A DNA stretch of 64,000 bases from Chryseomicrobium excrementi (GCF_002798305.1 NZ_PCGR01000002.1:792034-856033), one strand, 5' to 3'; numbered from the stretch's first letter, positions 36,096 to 45,989 are shown. Notes: a model not told the origin generated them from the letters alone. Numbers and translations: made by a program.

Positions 36096-38480
36096 GTGTC
36101 ATATCAAATTAAAAAAGCAGCGGTCATTGGATCCGGCGTCATGGGGTCTGGAATTGCAGCGCACTTGGCAAATAGCGGGATTGCAACGTACTTACTTGAT
36201 ATCGTTCCAAAGGAAGTAAATGAAACAGATGCAAAAAAAGGATGGACAAAAGAAACGCCTGCATTTCGTAATTCAGTAGCAACGGGCGCGCTTGAAAAAT
36301 TGTTGAAGCAAAAACCAGCACCGTTAACGTCTAAAAAGAACCTTCAATTAATTACACCAGGAAACTTAGAAGATGATTTAGAGAAATTAAAAGATGTCGA
36401 CTGGATCATAGAAGTTATCGTCGAGAACTTGGAAGTAAAACAAAACTTGTTCGCTCGAATCGATGACATTTTGACTCCGGGTACCATTGTCACTTCGAAT
36501 ACTTCAGGTATCAGCATCGAAGATATGACAAAGGGAAGAAGCGAAGCGTTTGCTAGTCACTTCTTAGGAACTCATTTCTTCAACCCACCACGTTATTTGA
36601 AACTGCTAGAAGTAATCCCAGCGTCAACAACGAAACCAGAAGTCATCGAATTTATGAAACGCTTCGGGGAAGACGTTTTAGGTAAAGGGGTCGTCGTTGC
36701 GAAAGACACGCCAAACTTTATCGCAAACCGCATCGGAACTTACGGTTTACTCGTGACACTGCGTGAAATGGTCGAACGCGGCTATTCAGTAGGTGAAGTG
36801 GATTCTGTAACAGGTCCTGCAATCGGTCGTCCAAAATCAGCTACGTTCCGCACATTAGATGTAGTAGGTCTTGATACGTTCTTACATGTAGCTAAAAATG
36901 TTTACGACAAGACGACAGGTGATGAGCAAAAGGTGTTTGATCCACCTGCTTTCATGAAGCAGATGGTGGAGAACAACTGGTTAGGTGCAAAATCGGGCCA
37001 AGGGTTCTTCGTCAAGAAGGATAAAGAAATCTTTGAATTGAACCCATCTACTCTGGATTATGAGCCAGTGAAAAAATTGAAAACGCCTTCACTTGAACTT
37101 GCGAAACAAGAAAAAGGTCTCGCAAACAAAGTGAAGACACTCGTTTACGCGAAAGATCGTACAGGAGAGCTTCTTTGGAACATCTTCAGTCCAGTACTTC
37201 GCTACTCTGCAGAGCTTCACGGTGAGATTGCTGATGATATCGTAGCTATTGATCAAGCAATGAAATGGGGCTTCGGCTGGCAGCAAGGACCATTTGAGAC
37301 TTGGGATGCTATCGGTGTAGAAAAATCAGTGGCTCACATGAAAGAAGAAGGCCACGAGATTCCAGCATTCGTACAAGCACTTCTTGATCAAGGACATAGT
37401 TCCTTCTATAAAGAAGAAGACGGCGAGTTGTACTTCTTTACAGGTTCTGACTATGCGAAGGTACCGACAAATGAAAAAGTCATTGATTTAAAGGCATATA
37501 AAAAGAAACACGGCGTCATCAAAAAGAACAGTGGGGCAAGCTTGATCGACCTTGGAGACGGGATTGCACTTCTTGAATTCCATTCGCAGTCGAACTCGAT
37601 TGGACCGGACATTCTACAGATGATCAACTTTGCAGTAGATGAAGTAGAAAAGAATTTCAAAGGACTTGTTATTGGGAACCAAGGCAAGAACTTCTGTGTC
37701 GGCGCAAACCTTGGCATGATCTTGATGGAAGCGCAAGATGACAACATCTTTGAACTGGATTTCATTGTTCGCATGTTCCAACAAGCGATGTTGAAAATCA
37801 AATATTCTTCTAAACCTGTTGTAGCGGCACCGTTTGGTATGACACTAGGCGGAGGAGCAGAAGTTTGCTTACCGACTGCACACATTCAAGCATCGACGGA
37901 GACTTATATGGGTCTTGTAGAAGCAGGTGTTGGTTTGATTCCTGGTGGCGGAGGCAACAAAGAGCTTTACATCAAGCATTTGAGCTCTCTACCAAACAAC
38001 GTCAAAGTGGACTACGTGGAAGTCGCTACGACTGTATTCGAGACGATTGCTATGGCAAAAGTATCGACATCTGGTGAAGAAACACGTGAAAACAACTTCT
38101 TAAACCAAGCAGACGGCGTCAGCGTTAACCCGGATCACTTGATCTACGATGCGAAACAAGCGGCTTTACATTTATATGAAGCGGGCTACAAAGCACCGAT
38201 TCGTCAGAAAGTTCCTGTATCTGGTGCACCAGGTTACGCAACGATGCTCGTAGGAGCTGAAGGCTTGCGTTTGTCTGGTTACATCAGTGAACACGATATG
38301 AAAATTGCGAAGAAACTTGCTTATGTATTAGCAGGTGGAGAAGTTCCATACGGCACTCTAGTTGATGAAGAGTATCTATTGAACTTGGAGCGCGAAGCGT
38401 TCTTGAGCTTAGTAGCAGAACCGAAATCACAAATGCGCATGCAGCACATGCTTGTCAAAGGCAAACCACTTCGTAACTAA
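36096..38480 (+). CDS. fadN: 3-hydroxyacyl-CoA dehydrogenase / enoyl-CoA hydratase
   Basis: A 794-residue bifunctional beta-oxidation enzyme. The NAD-binding motif VIGSGVMGSGIAAHLANSG opens the protein, the dehydrogenase part continues through FLGTHFFNPPRYLKLLEVIP and NRIGTYGLL, and a crotonase-type hydratase domain follows at about 490-690 (NQGKNFCVGANLG, GGGAEVCLP). This order, dehydrogenase first, is that of B. subtilis FadN. GTG 36096 lies 7 bases after GAAGGGGG; an upstream ATG at 36060 falls inside the FadR operator and is unlikely to be used. Confidence 0.95.
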   Translation: MSYQIKKAAVIGSGVMGSGIAAHLANSGIATYLLDIVPKEVNETDAKKGWTKETPAFRNSVATGALEKLLKQKPAPLTSKKNLQLITPGNLEDDLEKLKDVDWIIEVIVENLEVKQNLFARIDDILTPGTIVTSNTSGISIEDMTKGRSEAFASHFLGTHFFNPPRYLKLLEVIPASTTKPEVIEFMKRFGEDVLGKGVVVAKDTPNFIANRIGTYGLLVTLREMVERGYSVGEVDSVTGPAIGRPKSATFRTLDVVGLDTFLHVAKNVYDKTTGDEQKVFDPPAFMKQMVENNWLGAKSGQGFFVKKDKEIFELNPSTLDYEPVKKLKTPSLELAKQEKGLANKVKTLVYAKDRTGELLWNIFSPVLRYSAELHGEIADDIVAIDQAMKWGFGWQQGPFETWDAIGVEKSVAHMKEEGHEIPAFVQALLDQGHSSFYKEEDGELYFFTGSDYAKVPTNEKVIDLKAYKKKHGVIKKNSGASLIDLGDGIALLEFHSQSNSIGPDILQMINFAVDEVEKNFKGLVIGNQGKNFCVGANLGMILMEAQDDNIFELDFIVRMFQQAMLKIKYSSKPVVAAPFGMTLGGGAEVCLPTAHIQASTETYMGLVEAGVGLIPGGGGNKELYIKHLSSLPNNVKVDYVEVATTVFETIAMAKVSTSGEETRENNFLNQADGVSVNPDHLIYDAKQAALHLYEAGYKAPIRQKVPVSGAPGYATMLVGAEGLRLSGYISEHDMKIAKKLAYVLAGGEVPYGTLVDEEYLLNLEREAFLSLVAEPKSQMRMQHMLVKGKPLRN

Positions 38481-38506
38481 CCGAAATCAAAAGGAGGAAA
38501 CAATCC

Positions 38507-39679
38507 ATGCGTGAAGCAGTATTAGTAGCAGGAGCCCGTACCCCTGTTGGGAAAGCAAAAAAAGGCTCACTGGCCACTGTACGTCCTGACGATTACGGGG
38601 CGCTAGTGGTAAAAGAAACATTACAACGAGCAGGCTATGAAGGACCAATCGATGATTTGATCATGGGCTGTGCAATGCCTGAAGCGGAGCAAGGAATGAA
38701 TGTAGCGCGTAATATCGGCGCGCTTGCAGGTCTTCCGGATACGACACCAGCGATCACAATCAATCGCTTCTGTTCATCTGGTTTGCAATCCATCGCCTAC
38801 GCATCAGAGCGCATCATGGTCGGCCATGCTCAAGCAATCATTGCCGGCGGTGTGGAATCGATGAGTATGATTCCGATGACAGGAAACACACTTCGATTGA
38901 ACCCGACTCTTGCAGAGACGGCACCTCAGTATTACATGGGGATGGGGCACACAGCAGAACAAGTTGCCATGAAGTACGGCATCAGCCGTGAGGACCAAGA
39001 TGCTTTTGCTGTGGAGTCTCATAAAAAAGCAGCTGCGGCAATTGCAGCTGGCAAATTTAAAGACGAGATCGTTCCTGTAGAAGTGACGCATCATTTTGTA
39101 GACGGGAACAACAAGCAACAGACGAAAACGCGTCTATTCGAAATGGATGAAGGTGTTCGTAAAGGGACGACAGTAGAAACACTTGCGAAGCTTCGTCCTG
39201 CATTCAACGTTCGTGGTTCTGTTACTGCTGGGAATGCTTCTCAGACTTCTGATGGTGCCGGAGCTTTACTAGTTATGGACCGTGAAGTAGCGGAAGCACA
39301 AGGCTTGAAGCCACTTGCAAAATTCCGTTCGTTCGCAACGGCAGGAGTTCCACCAGAAATCATGGGTATTGGGCCAGTCGAAGCGATTCCAAAAGCATTG
39401 AAGCTTGCAGGGCTTTCTATTGAAGATATTGATGTTTGGGAGTTAAATGAAGCCTTCGCTTCTCAATCACTTCAAATCATTCGCCAGTTGAATCTAGATG
39501 TAACAAAAGTCAACATCAACGGCGGCGCGATTGCACTAGGGCATCCACTTGGAGCAACAGGTGCTATCTTAACTCTTAAAATGATCCATGAATTAAAACG
39601 TCAACAGAAGCAGTTCGGTGTTGTCACGATGTGTATCGGTGGCGGTATGGGTGCTGCAGGCGTATTCGAATTACTATAA
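38507..39679 (+). CDS. fadA: Acetyl-CoA C-acyltransferase (thiolase)
   Basis: A 390-residue thiolase that cleaves 3-ketoacyl-CoA. The acylated cysteine is in NRFCSSGLQS near residue 91, the active histidine in GGAIALGHPLGATGA, and the second cysteine in MCIGGGMGAAG. It follows fadN by 26 bases with AAAGGAGG. Confidence 0.96.
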   Translation: MREAVLVAGARTPVGKAKKGSLATVRPDDYGALVVKETLQRAGYEGPIDDLIMGCAMPEAEQGMNVARNIGALAGLPDTTPAITINRFCSSGLQSIAYASERIMVGHAQAIIAGGVESMSMIPMTGNTLRLNPTLAETAPQYYMGMGHTAEQVAMKYGISREDQDAFAVESHKKAAAAIAAGKFKDEIVPVEVTHHFVDGNNKQQTKTRLFEMDEGVRKGTTVETLAKLRPAFNVRGSVTAGNASQTSDGAGALLVMDREVAEAQGLKPLAKFRSFATAGVPPEIMGIGPVEAIPKALKLAGLSIEDIDVWELNEAFASQSLQIIRQLNLDVTKVNINGGAIALGHPLGATGAILTLKMIHELKRQQKQFGVVTMCIGGGMGAAGVFELL

Positions 39680-39694
39680 AAGGAGGACATTCAC

Positions 39695-41467
39695 ATGTCA
39701 CAAGCAGTAAAAGGTGGAGCGTTTTTAATCGAAGATTTAACAGCTGATCGTGTATTTACACCAGAGGATTTCTCTGATGAGCAAAAGATGATTGCGAAAA
39801 CTACAGAGGACTATGTAAAGAACTCGGTATTGCCAGTAGTTGAAAACTTGGAGCACCATGAGTTTGAACATTCTGTACGTCTATTAAAAGAAGCTGGAGA
39901 ACTAGGCTTACTTGCAGCGGATATTCCAGAAGAATATGACGGCCTAGGATTAGATAAAGTATCTTCAGCTTTGATTGCTGAGAAGATGTCAGTAGCAGGT
40001 GGTTTCTCGATCACTCACGGAGCACACGTAGGTATCGGTTCACTACCAATCGTTCTTTTCGGTAACGAAGAGCAAAAGAAAAAATACCTTCCGTACTCAG
40101 CAACTGCTGAAAAGATCTTTGCTTATGCACTGACAGAGCCAGGTTCTGGTTCAGATGCACTTGGAGCGAAGACATCTGCGAAGTTGAACGCAGCTGGTAC
40201 TCACTATGTATTAAACGGTGAAAAACAATGGATCACAAATGCAGGCTTTGCGGATGTGTTCGTAGTATACGCTAAAATCGATGGCGAGCAGTTCACTGCA
40301 TTCATCGTGGAAAAAGACTTCCCAGGCGTCTCTGTTGGAGCGGAAGAGAAGAAGATGGGTATCAAGTCTTCATCAACTCGTACATTGATTTTAGAAGACG
40401 CTGAAGTGCCTGTAGAGAATTTATTAGGTGAAGTAGGCCGTGGCCACGTCATTGCCTTCAACATCTTAAATATCGGCCGTTACAAGCTGGGTGTAGGTAC
40501 AGTAGGTGGAGCGAAGCGTGCGCTTGAGCTTTCTATCTCTTATGCAAACCAACGCCAACAGTTCAAAACGCCACTTTCATCATTCAACTTGACGAAGCAG
40601 AAGCTAGCGACAATGGCTTCAAAACTTTATGCTACGGAGAGCCTAATCTACCGTACAGTAGGTTATTTTGAAGACCGTATGAACGAGCTTTCAGAAGAAG
40701 CACAAAAAGATGGGAAAGAAATTGCAGCAGCTATCGCTGAATATGCAATTGAATGTTCAATTAACAAAGTTGTCGGTTCTGAAGTGTTGGATTACATTGC
40801 AGACGAAGCCGTTCAATTACATGGTGGTTACGGGTTCATGCAAGAGTATGAAGTAGAACGTATTTACCGTGATTCACGTATCAACCGTATCTTCGAAGGT
40901 ACGAATGAAATCAACCGTATGATCGTTCCTGGTACGTTCTTGAAGAAAGCTATGAAAGGTGAATTGCCATTACTTCAGCAAGCTATGAAGCTTCAAGAAG
41001 AGCTTCTGATGATGATGCCAGAAGAAGTGGGCGACGAGCCACTAGCAAAAGAAAAAGTATTAGTGAAGAATGCGAAGAAGATTGGTTTACTTGCAGCAGG
41101 TCTTGCAGCACAGCGCTTTGGCGCGAAACTTGATGCAGAGCAAGAAGTTTTAGTGAACATTGCGAATATCGCTAACAATGTCTTCGCTATGGAATCTGCA
41201 TTGCTTCGTTCTGAAAAAGCTTTAGAAAAAGTAGGAGCTGAAAAAGCGGCTCAGAAGATCCTTTATACAGAGATCTATTGCCAAGAGGCTTTCGAAGAAA
41301 TCGAAAAGTATGCTAAAGATACACTGCTTGCTGCTGTTGACGGCGACAACCAGCGCATGATGCTATCGGCTCTTCGTAAGTTGACGCGCAACACACCGTA
41401 CAATTTGGTGACTAAGAAACGTGAAGCTTCTGTGAAGTTGATCGACGCTGAAAAATACGTAGTATAA
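39695..41467 (+). CDS. fadE: Acyl-CoA dehydrogenase
   Basis: A 590-residue FAD enzyme for the first step of beta-oxidation. It shows LTEPGSGSDA and QWITNAGFADVFVVYAKID in the middle domain and the catalytic/FAD block GGYGFMQEYEVERIYRDSRI with RIFEGTNEINR. An extra C-terminal domain of about 180 residues makes it longer than short-chain enzymes, as in B. subtilis FadE. Last gene of the fad operon, 15 bases after fadA. Confidence 0.96.
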   Translation: MSQAVKGGAFLIEDLTADRVFTPEDFSDEQKMIAKTTEDYVKNSVLPVVENLEHHEFEHSVRLLKEAGELGLLAADIPEEYDGLGLDKVSSALIAEKMSVAGGFSITHGAHVGIGSLPIVLFGNEEQKKKYLPYSATAEKIFAYALTEPGSGSDALGAKTSAKLNAAGTHYVLNGEKQWITNAGFADVFVVYAKIDGEQFTAFIVEKDFPGVSVGAEEKKMGIKSSSTRTLILEDAEVPVENLLGEVGRGHVIAFNILNIGRYKLGVGTVGGAKRALELSISYANQRQQFKTPLSSFNLTKQKLATMASKLYATESLIYRTVGYFEDRMNELSEEAQKDGKEIAAAIAEYAIECSINKVVGSEVLDYIADEAVQLHGGYGFMQEYEVERIYRDSRINRIFEGTNEINRMIVPGTFLKKAMKGELPLLQQAMKLQEELLMMMPEEVGDEPLAKEKVLVKNAKKIGLLAAGLAAQRFGAKLDAEQEVLVNIANIANNVFAMESALLRSEKALEKVGAEKAAQKILYTEIYCQEAFEEIEKYAKDTLLAAVDGDNQRMMLSALRKLTRNTPYNLVTKKREASVKLIDAEKYVV

Positions 41468-41477
41468 GTGTTTGTCC

Positions 41478-41504
41478 ATCCCTGCATTCGTGCAGGGATT
41501 TTTC
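41478..41504 (+). terminator. Terminator of the fad operon
   Basis: ATCCCTGCA (41478-41486), loop TTCG, TGCAGGGAT (41491-41499), then a T run. Confidence 0.88.
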
Positions 41505-41558
41505 TTGTGGACGATTTCTCGGTATACTAGTACTAGAGAGACTGAAGGAGGAATGGAC

Positions 41559-41918
41559 ATGGCAATTGAGATGTATGGCTATCCGAACTGTACAACGTGT
41601 AAAAAAGCGGAAAAATGGATGAAAGAACAAGGTATCGACTATACCTATCATCACATCGTAGAACAACCGCCTAGTCGAGAGCTTTTAAAGAATATGGCTG
41701 AATCGAATGGTCTGGAATTGAAAAAATTATTCAATACTAGCGGTCAAAAATACCGTGAGCTTGGCTTGAAAGACAAATTAGCTACCATGTCTGATGATGA
41801 GAAACTAGACGTCCTCACGTCAGATGGTATGTTGATCAAACGGCCGTTCACAACTGATGGCGAGAAAGTGACGGTTGGGTTTAAAGAGCCAGATTTTGAA
41901 GCTACTTGGACAAAATAA
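41559..41918 (+). CDS. yusI: ArsC/Spx-family protein YusI
   Basis: A 119-residue arsenate reductase-like fold with CTTC near residue 10 and the segments [27 protein letters not shown] and [20 protein letters not shown]. The family name comes from ArsC, but these proteins are usually not true arsenate reductases. Position between fadE and gcvH matches yusI of B. subtilis. ATG 41559 is 7 bases after AAGGAGG. Confidence 0.88.
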   Translation: MAIEMYGYPNCTTCKKAEKWMKEQGIDYTYHHIVEQPPSRELLKNMAESNGLELKKLFNTSGQKYRELGLKDKLATMSDDEKLDVLTSDGMLIKRPFTTDGEKVTVGFKEPDFEATWTK

Positions 41919-41988
41919 GAGCTTGTCGAAAGCTTCAAATTGTGTCACTATTAAAGAGAAAATTGCAGATGTCGAGAGGAGATTAATG

Positions 41989-42366
41989 ATGAGTATTCCT
42001 AAAGAACTTCGTTATTCTAAAGACCATGAGTGGGTAAAGCATGAAGAGGGCACAGCAACAATCGGTATCACAGATTTCGCACAGTCTGAGCTAGGGGACA
42101 TCGTATTCGTTGAACTTCCAGCGGTAGGCGACGAAATCAAAGCAGGTGACGCATTCGGTAGCGTGGAATCCGTTAAGACGGTTTCAGAGCTTTATGCACC
42201 GATAAGCGGTAAAGTAGTAGCGGTGAACGAATCCTTAGAAGACAGCCCGGAGTTCGTCAACGAATCTCCTTACGAAAATGCATGGATGGTGAAAGTAGAG
42301 CCAACAGACTCTGCTGAAACGGATGCATTGTTAACTGCAGAACAGTACGAAGAATTAATCAGCTAA
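41989..42366 (+). CDS. gcvH: Glycine cleavage system H protein
   Basis: A 125-residue lipoyl carrier that shuttles the methylamine group in glycine cleavage and, in Bacilli, serves as the relay for protein lipoylation. The lipoyl lysine is residue 63 in [21 protein letters not shown] 41989 is 7 bases from AGGAG; the adjacent ATG 41986 is possible. lipA lies about 19 kb downstream in this window. Confidence 0.96.
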   Translation: MSIPKELRYSKDHEWVKHEEGTATIGITDFAQSELGDIVFVELPAVGDEIKAGDAFGSVESVKTVSELYAPISGKVVAVNESLEDSPEFVNESPYENAWMVKVEPTDSAETDALLTAEQYEELIS

Positions 42367-42368
42367 TG

Positions 42369-42395
42369 AAGTCCGCCACTACGGCGGGCTTTTTT
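42369..42395 (+). terminator. Terminator after gcvH
   Basis: AAGTCCGCC (42369-42377) pairs with GGCGGGCTT (42383-42391, one G-U pair), followed by T. Confidence 0.8.
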
Positions 42396-42450
42396 CTTGA
42401 GATTGTGCGGGAGATTTGCTACCTTAGGCAAGTAAAGGTGGAGAACGAAC

Positions 42451-42750
42451 ATGAAAGAAATCACAAATACAGAATGGCAAGAAAGCGGTTATTCGCTGCT
42501 TTACATCTACACTCCGATGTGCGGCACGTGCCAAGTTGCGTCTAAAATGTTAAGTGTCTGTGAGCAGTTGATTGATGAAGAGATTCCTCAGATCAATGCA
42601 AACTACGCACCAGAGCTCATGCATGAACATCAGATAGAAAGTGTGCCTTGTTTATTGATTCAAAAAGGCGAAGAACCTATTGAAAAGATCTATGCATTTC
42701 AGTCTGTACCTTACTTACTAGAAAAAATAAAAAATTATGATAGAAACTAG
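42451..42750 (+). CDS. yusE: Thioredoxin-like protein (YusE type)
   Basis: A 99-residue thioredoxin fold with redox motif CGTC (MCGTCQVASKML) near residue 24 and the cis-proline stretch VPCLLIQKGEEPIEK. Place between gcvH and the methionine transporter matches B. subtilis yusE. GGTGGAGAACGAAC precedes ATG 42451. Confidence 0.85.
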   Translation: MKEITNTEWQESGYSLLYIYTPMCGTCQVASKMLSVCEQLIDEEIPQINANYAPELMHEHQIESVPCLLIQKGEEPIEKIYAFQSVPYLLEKIKNYDRN

Positions 42751-42779
42751 TTGACGCTATAAAATAGCTATGATACTAT
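42751..42779 (+). promoter_or_regulatory. Promoter of the methionine transport operon
   Basis: TTGACG (42751-42756) and TACTAT (42774-42779), 17-base spacer, about 38 bases before the S-box. Confidence 0.7.
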
Positions 42780-42816
42780 TCGATTACTGACAACAATACT
42801 AATTGAATATGCGTCG

Positions 42817-42981
42817 CTCTTATAAAGAGAGGTGGAGGGAAGTGCCCTATGAAGCCCGGCAACCGTCACGAAAGTGAAATGGTGCCAAGTCACGCAAAGC
42901 TAGCGCTTTGAGAGATGAGAGAATGGATATCCGTTGATAAAACGATGACCCTTTCTGTCTGTGCGCAGAAAGGGTTTTTTT
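42817..42981 (+). promoter_or_regulatory. SAM (S-box) riboswitch with terminator
   Basis: The leader opens CTCTTATAAAGAGAGGTGGAG, then shows GGGA..GCCCTATGAAGCCCGGCAACC and the pairing GGTGCCAAGTC, all hallmarks of the SAM-I aptamer, closing at about 42922 with GAGATGAGAG. The expression platform is the hairpin ACCCTTTCTG (42948-42957) / CAGAAAGGGT (42966-42975) with seven T. SAM binding should favour termination and so shut off metNPQ when methionine is plentiful. Confidence 0.96.
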
Positions 42982-43030
42982 GTATATAAAAGGTTCCGCA
43001 GAAAAAGTAAAGAAAGGAGGCGGCGCGCAT

Positions 43031-44056
43031 ATGATTCAATTAAAAGATGTCTTTAAACAATACACGACAGGGAATGGAAAAGTCGTAGCTGTAGACCATG
43101 TTTCACTATCCATTGCTCAAGGAGAAATCTACGGCATCATCGGCTATAGTGGTGCAGGAAAAAGTTCACTCATTCGTCTACTGAACGGACTAGAACGTCC
43201 GACTGCTGGACAAATCGAGGTTAACGGTAGAGAAGTTTCGAAACTGTCTTCTAAAGACATGCGACAGTTCCGACAAAAGGTCAGTATGATCTTCCAACAC
43301 TTCAACTTACTTTGGTCTCGAACTGTAGAAGAAAACATCGCATTTCCTTTGGAGATTGCGGGAGTTTCTAAGGACAAAAGAGCGGAGCGAGTGAAAGAGC
43401 TGATTGCTCTTGTAGGATTAGAAGGACGAGAGAAAGCTTATCCTTCTCAGTTATCAGGAGGACAAAAACAACGCGTAGGTATTGCTCGCGCGCTAGCCAA
43501 TCGGCCTGAGGTACTCCTTTGTGATGAAGCAACTTCAGCTCTAGATCCAGAAACTACAGATCAAATTCTAGACCTTCTAGTCACCATCAACAAACAACTT
43601 GGATTGACGATCGTCTTGATTACGCACGAGATGCACGTGATTCAGAAAATTTGTCACCGTGTGGCTGTAATGGAAAATGGATTAGTTGTGGAGGAAGGAC
43701 AAGTCATCGACGTCTTCAAAAATCCACAACAAGCCATCACGAAACGCTTCGTTTCACAGATCTCAGACGGAGCTCACTTCTCAGACACAGTGGATCATTT
43801 CTTAGAAATGTATCCGAATGGAAAACTAGTGAAGTTAACTTTCGTAGGAGATCAAACGGATCAGCCACTAATTGCTCGGTTGATTAAGCAATACGGTTTA
43901 GAAGTGACGATTGTTCAAGGGAACATTACACAAACTCAAAATGGTGCGCTAGGTACTCTGCTTTTACACATCGATGGAGATGCGTTAGCTATCGATGAAG
44001 CATTGGGTTACTTACACGCACAAAAAGTACAATCGGAGGTGATTCAGCATGATTGA
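43031..44056 (+). CDS. metN: Methionine ABC transporter ATP-binding protein
   Basis: A 341-residue ABC ATPase: Walker A GYSGAGKSSL, Q-loop FQHFNLLWSRT, signature LSGGQKQRVGIARAL, Walker B VLLCDEATSALDP and switch histidine VLITHEM. A C-terminal NIL domain (from about 265) senses methionine in this family. ATG 43031 follows AAAGGAGG. First gene after the S-box; overlaps metP by 8 bases. Confidence 0.96.
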   Translation: MIQLKDVFKQYTTGNGKVVAVDHVSLSIAQGEIYGIIGYSGAGKSSLIRLLNGLERPTAGQIEVNGREVSKLSSKDMRQFRQKVSMIFQHFNLLWSRTVEENIAFPLEIAGVSKDKRAERVKELIALVGLEGREKAYPSQLSGGQKQRVGIARALANRPEVLLCDEATSALDPETTDQILDLLVTINKQLGLTIVLITHEMHVIQKICHRVAVMENGLVVEEGQVIDVFKNPQQAITKRFVSQISDGAHFSDTVDHFLEMYPNGKLVKLTFVGDQTDQPLIARLIKQYGLEVTIVQGNITQTQNGALGTLLLHIDGDALAIDEALGYLHAQKVQSEVIQHD

Positions 44057-44717
44057 GAATCTATTTCCGAATGTTGATTGGCCAAAAATGTGGGAAGCCA
44101 CATATGAAACGCTATACATGACAGCTATTTCTACAGCTTTGACCTTTGTATTCGGTCTTGCTATCGGACTGCTGCTGTTTTTGACCGGACCCCATCAAGC
44201 TTGGTCCAATAAAATTGCAAACTGGTTGACTGGAGCACTTGTCAATATCTTCCGCTCTATCCCATTCATTATCTTGATTATTTTATTAATTCCGTTCACG
44301 AAGTTGTTACTTGGAAGTATTCGTGGACCTAACGCAGCTTTCCCAGCTTTAATTATCGGTGCCGCACCATTCTATGCGCGCATGGTACTTATCGCCCTTA
44401 AAGAGATTGACCGTGGGGTTTTAGAAGCCGCTAAGTCAATGGGAGCTACAACGTGGACGATTATTCGCAAAGTATTGCTTCCTGAATCGATGCCAGCCAT
44501 CGTGTCAGGAATTACAGTTACATCTATTGCCCTTGTCGGTTATACGGCCATGGCGGGTGTAATCGGTGCTGGAGGACTCGGAACTTTAGCTTTCTTAGAC
44601 GGATTCCAGCGCAACCAAACAGATGTGATGATTGTAGCTACAATTATCATTCTACTGATTGTATTTATTATCCAGTGGATCGGTGACTGGTTAACTAACC
44701 GATTAGATAAACGATAA
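44049..44717 (+). CDS. metP: Methionine ABC transporter permease
   Basis: A 222-residue permease with five membrane helices and the cytoplasmic coupling loop EAAKSMGATTWTIIRKVLLPES (EAA motif). It forms the channel of the MetN-MetP-MetQ importer (MetI in E. coli naming). Overlap with metN suggests coupled translation. Confidence 0.95.
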   Translation: MIENLFPNVDWPKMWEATYETLYMTAISTALTFVFGLAIGLLLFLTGPHQAWSNKIANWLTGALVNIFRSIPFIILIILLIPFTKLLLGSIRGPNAAFPALIIGAAPFYARMVLIALKEIDRGVLEAAKSMGATTWTIIRKVLLPESMPAIVSGITVTSIALVGYTAMAGVIGAGGLGTLAFLDGFQRNQTDVMIVATIIILLIVFIIQWIGDWLTNRLDKR

Positions 44718-44734
44718 CAGAGGAGAGATTTGAG

Positions 44735-45559
44735 ATGAAAAAGGTACTGACAGGAATAACACTTGGAGCAAGCATTTTAGCATTAGCAGCATGTGGATCT
44801 GAAGGCGGATCTTCATCAGGGGACGATACAACACTAACAGTTGGAGCATCAAACGTGCCTCACGCTGAAATTTTAGAGCAAGTAAAACCAATCTTAGAAG
44901 AACAAGGCATTGAGCTTGAAATTGAAACGTACCAAGACTATGTATTACCAAACCAAGATCTTGATTCAGGTGACTTGGATGCTAACTACTTCCAACACAT
45001 TCCTTACCTAGAATCTCAAATAGCTGATAACGGCTATGATTTCGTGAATGCTGGTGGCATCCACATCGAGCCAATCGGCCTTTATTCTAAAAAATTCGGT
45101 TCGATCGATGAATTACCAGATGGTGCTACGATTTTAATGAGTAATTCAGTAGCTGACCACGGTCGTGTCCTTTCTATGCTTGAGCAAGCAGGTCTTATCA
45201 AACTTGATGAGAGCGTAGAAAAAACTTCTGCAACAATTGAAGATGTTGTAGAAAACCCAAAAAACATTCAATTCGATCCAAACTACGAGGCAGCACTACT
45301 TGTTCAAATGTATGAGCAAGAAGAAGGCGATGCAGTATTAATCAACTCGAACTATGCACTAGATGCAGGTCTAAACCCAATTGAAGATTCTATCGCAATT
45401 GAAGATTCAAATTCTCCATATGTAAACGTAATTGCAGTTAATGCAGGAGATGAAGAGAACGAAGCGATCGTAGCACTTGTTGAGGCATTACACTCTCAAG
45501 AAATCCAAGACTGGATTCTAGAAGAGTGGGGCGGTTCAGTAGTACCTGTGACAGAATAA
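44735..45559 (+). CDS. metQ: Methionine-binding lipoprotein
   Basis: A 274-residue NlpA/MetQ-family substrate-binding lipoprotein: lipobox LAAC (cysteine 20), the opening strand LTVGASNVPHAEILEQVKP, DLDANYFQHIPYLESQ and the methionine-pocket region INSNYALDAGLNP. It delivers methionine to MetNP. AGAGGAGAG precedes the start. Confidence 0.95.
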   Translation: MKKVLTGITLGASILALAACGSEGGSSSGDDTTLTVGASNVPHAEILEQVKPILEEQGIELEIETYQDYVLPNQDLDSGDLDANYFQHIPYLESQIADNGYDFVNAGGIHIEPIGLYSKKFGSIDELPDGATILMSNSVADHGRVLSMLEQAGLIKLDESVEKTSATIEDVVENPKNIQFDPNYEAALLVQMYEQEEGDAVLINSNYALDAGLNPIEDSIAIEDSNSPYVNVIAVNAGDEENEAIVALVEALHSQEIQDWILEEWGGSVVPVTE

Positions 45560-45656
45560 CTAGACAGTGCTACAAAAGGGCCAAATTCCCTTCCTACGGT
45601 TTCATTCGCTAGCTAGTGGGTATACACTAAATAGCGTAAGATACTAACTGAAGGGA

Positions 45657-45854
45657 ATGATAGTTATCAAACCAGAAGGACAGCCTTACACGGAAAAAAT
45701 GAATTTGGCTTTTCGTGACGTACATGGTTTCGGTTATGATGAAATGAGACAAAGTGAAGAATTGCGTATGAAGGTGGAACAACGCCGTCAACGTGATCAC
45801 GAAAAAAGCATGCGTATTGCTGCTCAAATTGATGCTCAAGCCCACAGAGGATAA
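45657..45854 (+). CDS. Small charged protein, 65 residues
   Basis: A compact charged protein (EKMNLAFRDVHGFGYDEMRQ..., then a helix rich in R, Q and E). Only the ATG at 45657 fits well by composition, yet AAGGGA abuts it with no spacer, so the start may be wrong. A strong terminator follows 14 bases later, which supports a short transcribed gene. Function unknown. Confidence 0.55.
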   Translation: MIVIKPEGQPYTEKMNLAFRDVHGFGYDEMRQSEELRMKVEQRRQRDHEKSMRIAAQIDAQAHRG

Positions 45855-45868
45855 TATAGAAGTTGTAC

Positions 45869-45907
45869 AAAAAGCCTGTAGAACCTTGATTCTACAGGCT
45901 TTTTTTT
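45869..45907 (+). terminator. Strong terminator before the suf operon
   Basis: GCCTGTAGAA (45874-45883) and TTCTACAGGC (45890-45899) flanked by A and T runs; eight T follow. Confidence 0.9.
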
Positions 45908-45989
45908 GCCTTTCGTCATGATACTTATTCTCAATTAGGACGTTTCTATTGAAAATGAAAAATGCAGGAATGACAAGCGTTTAAATGAT

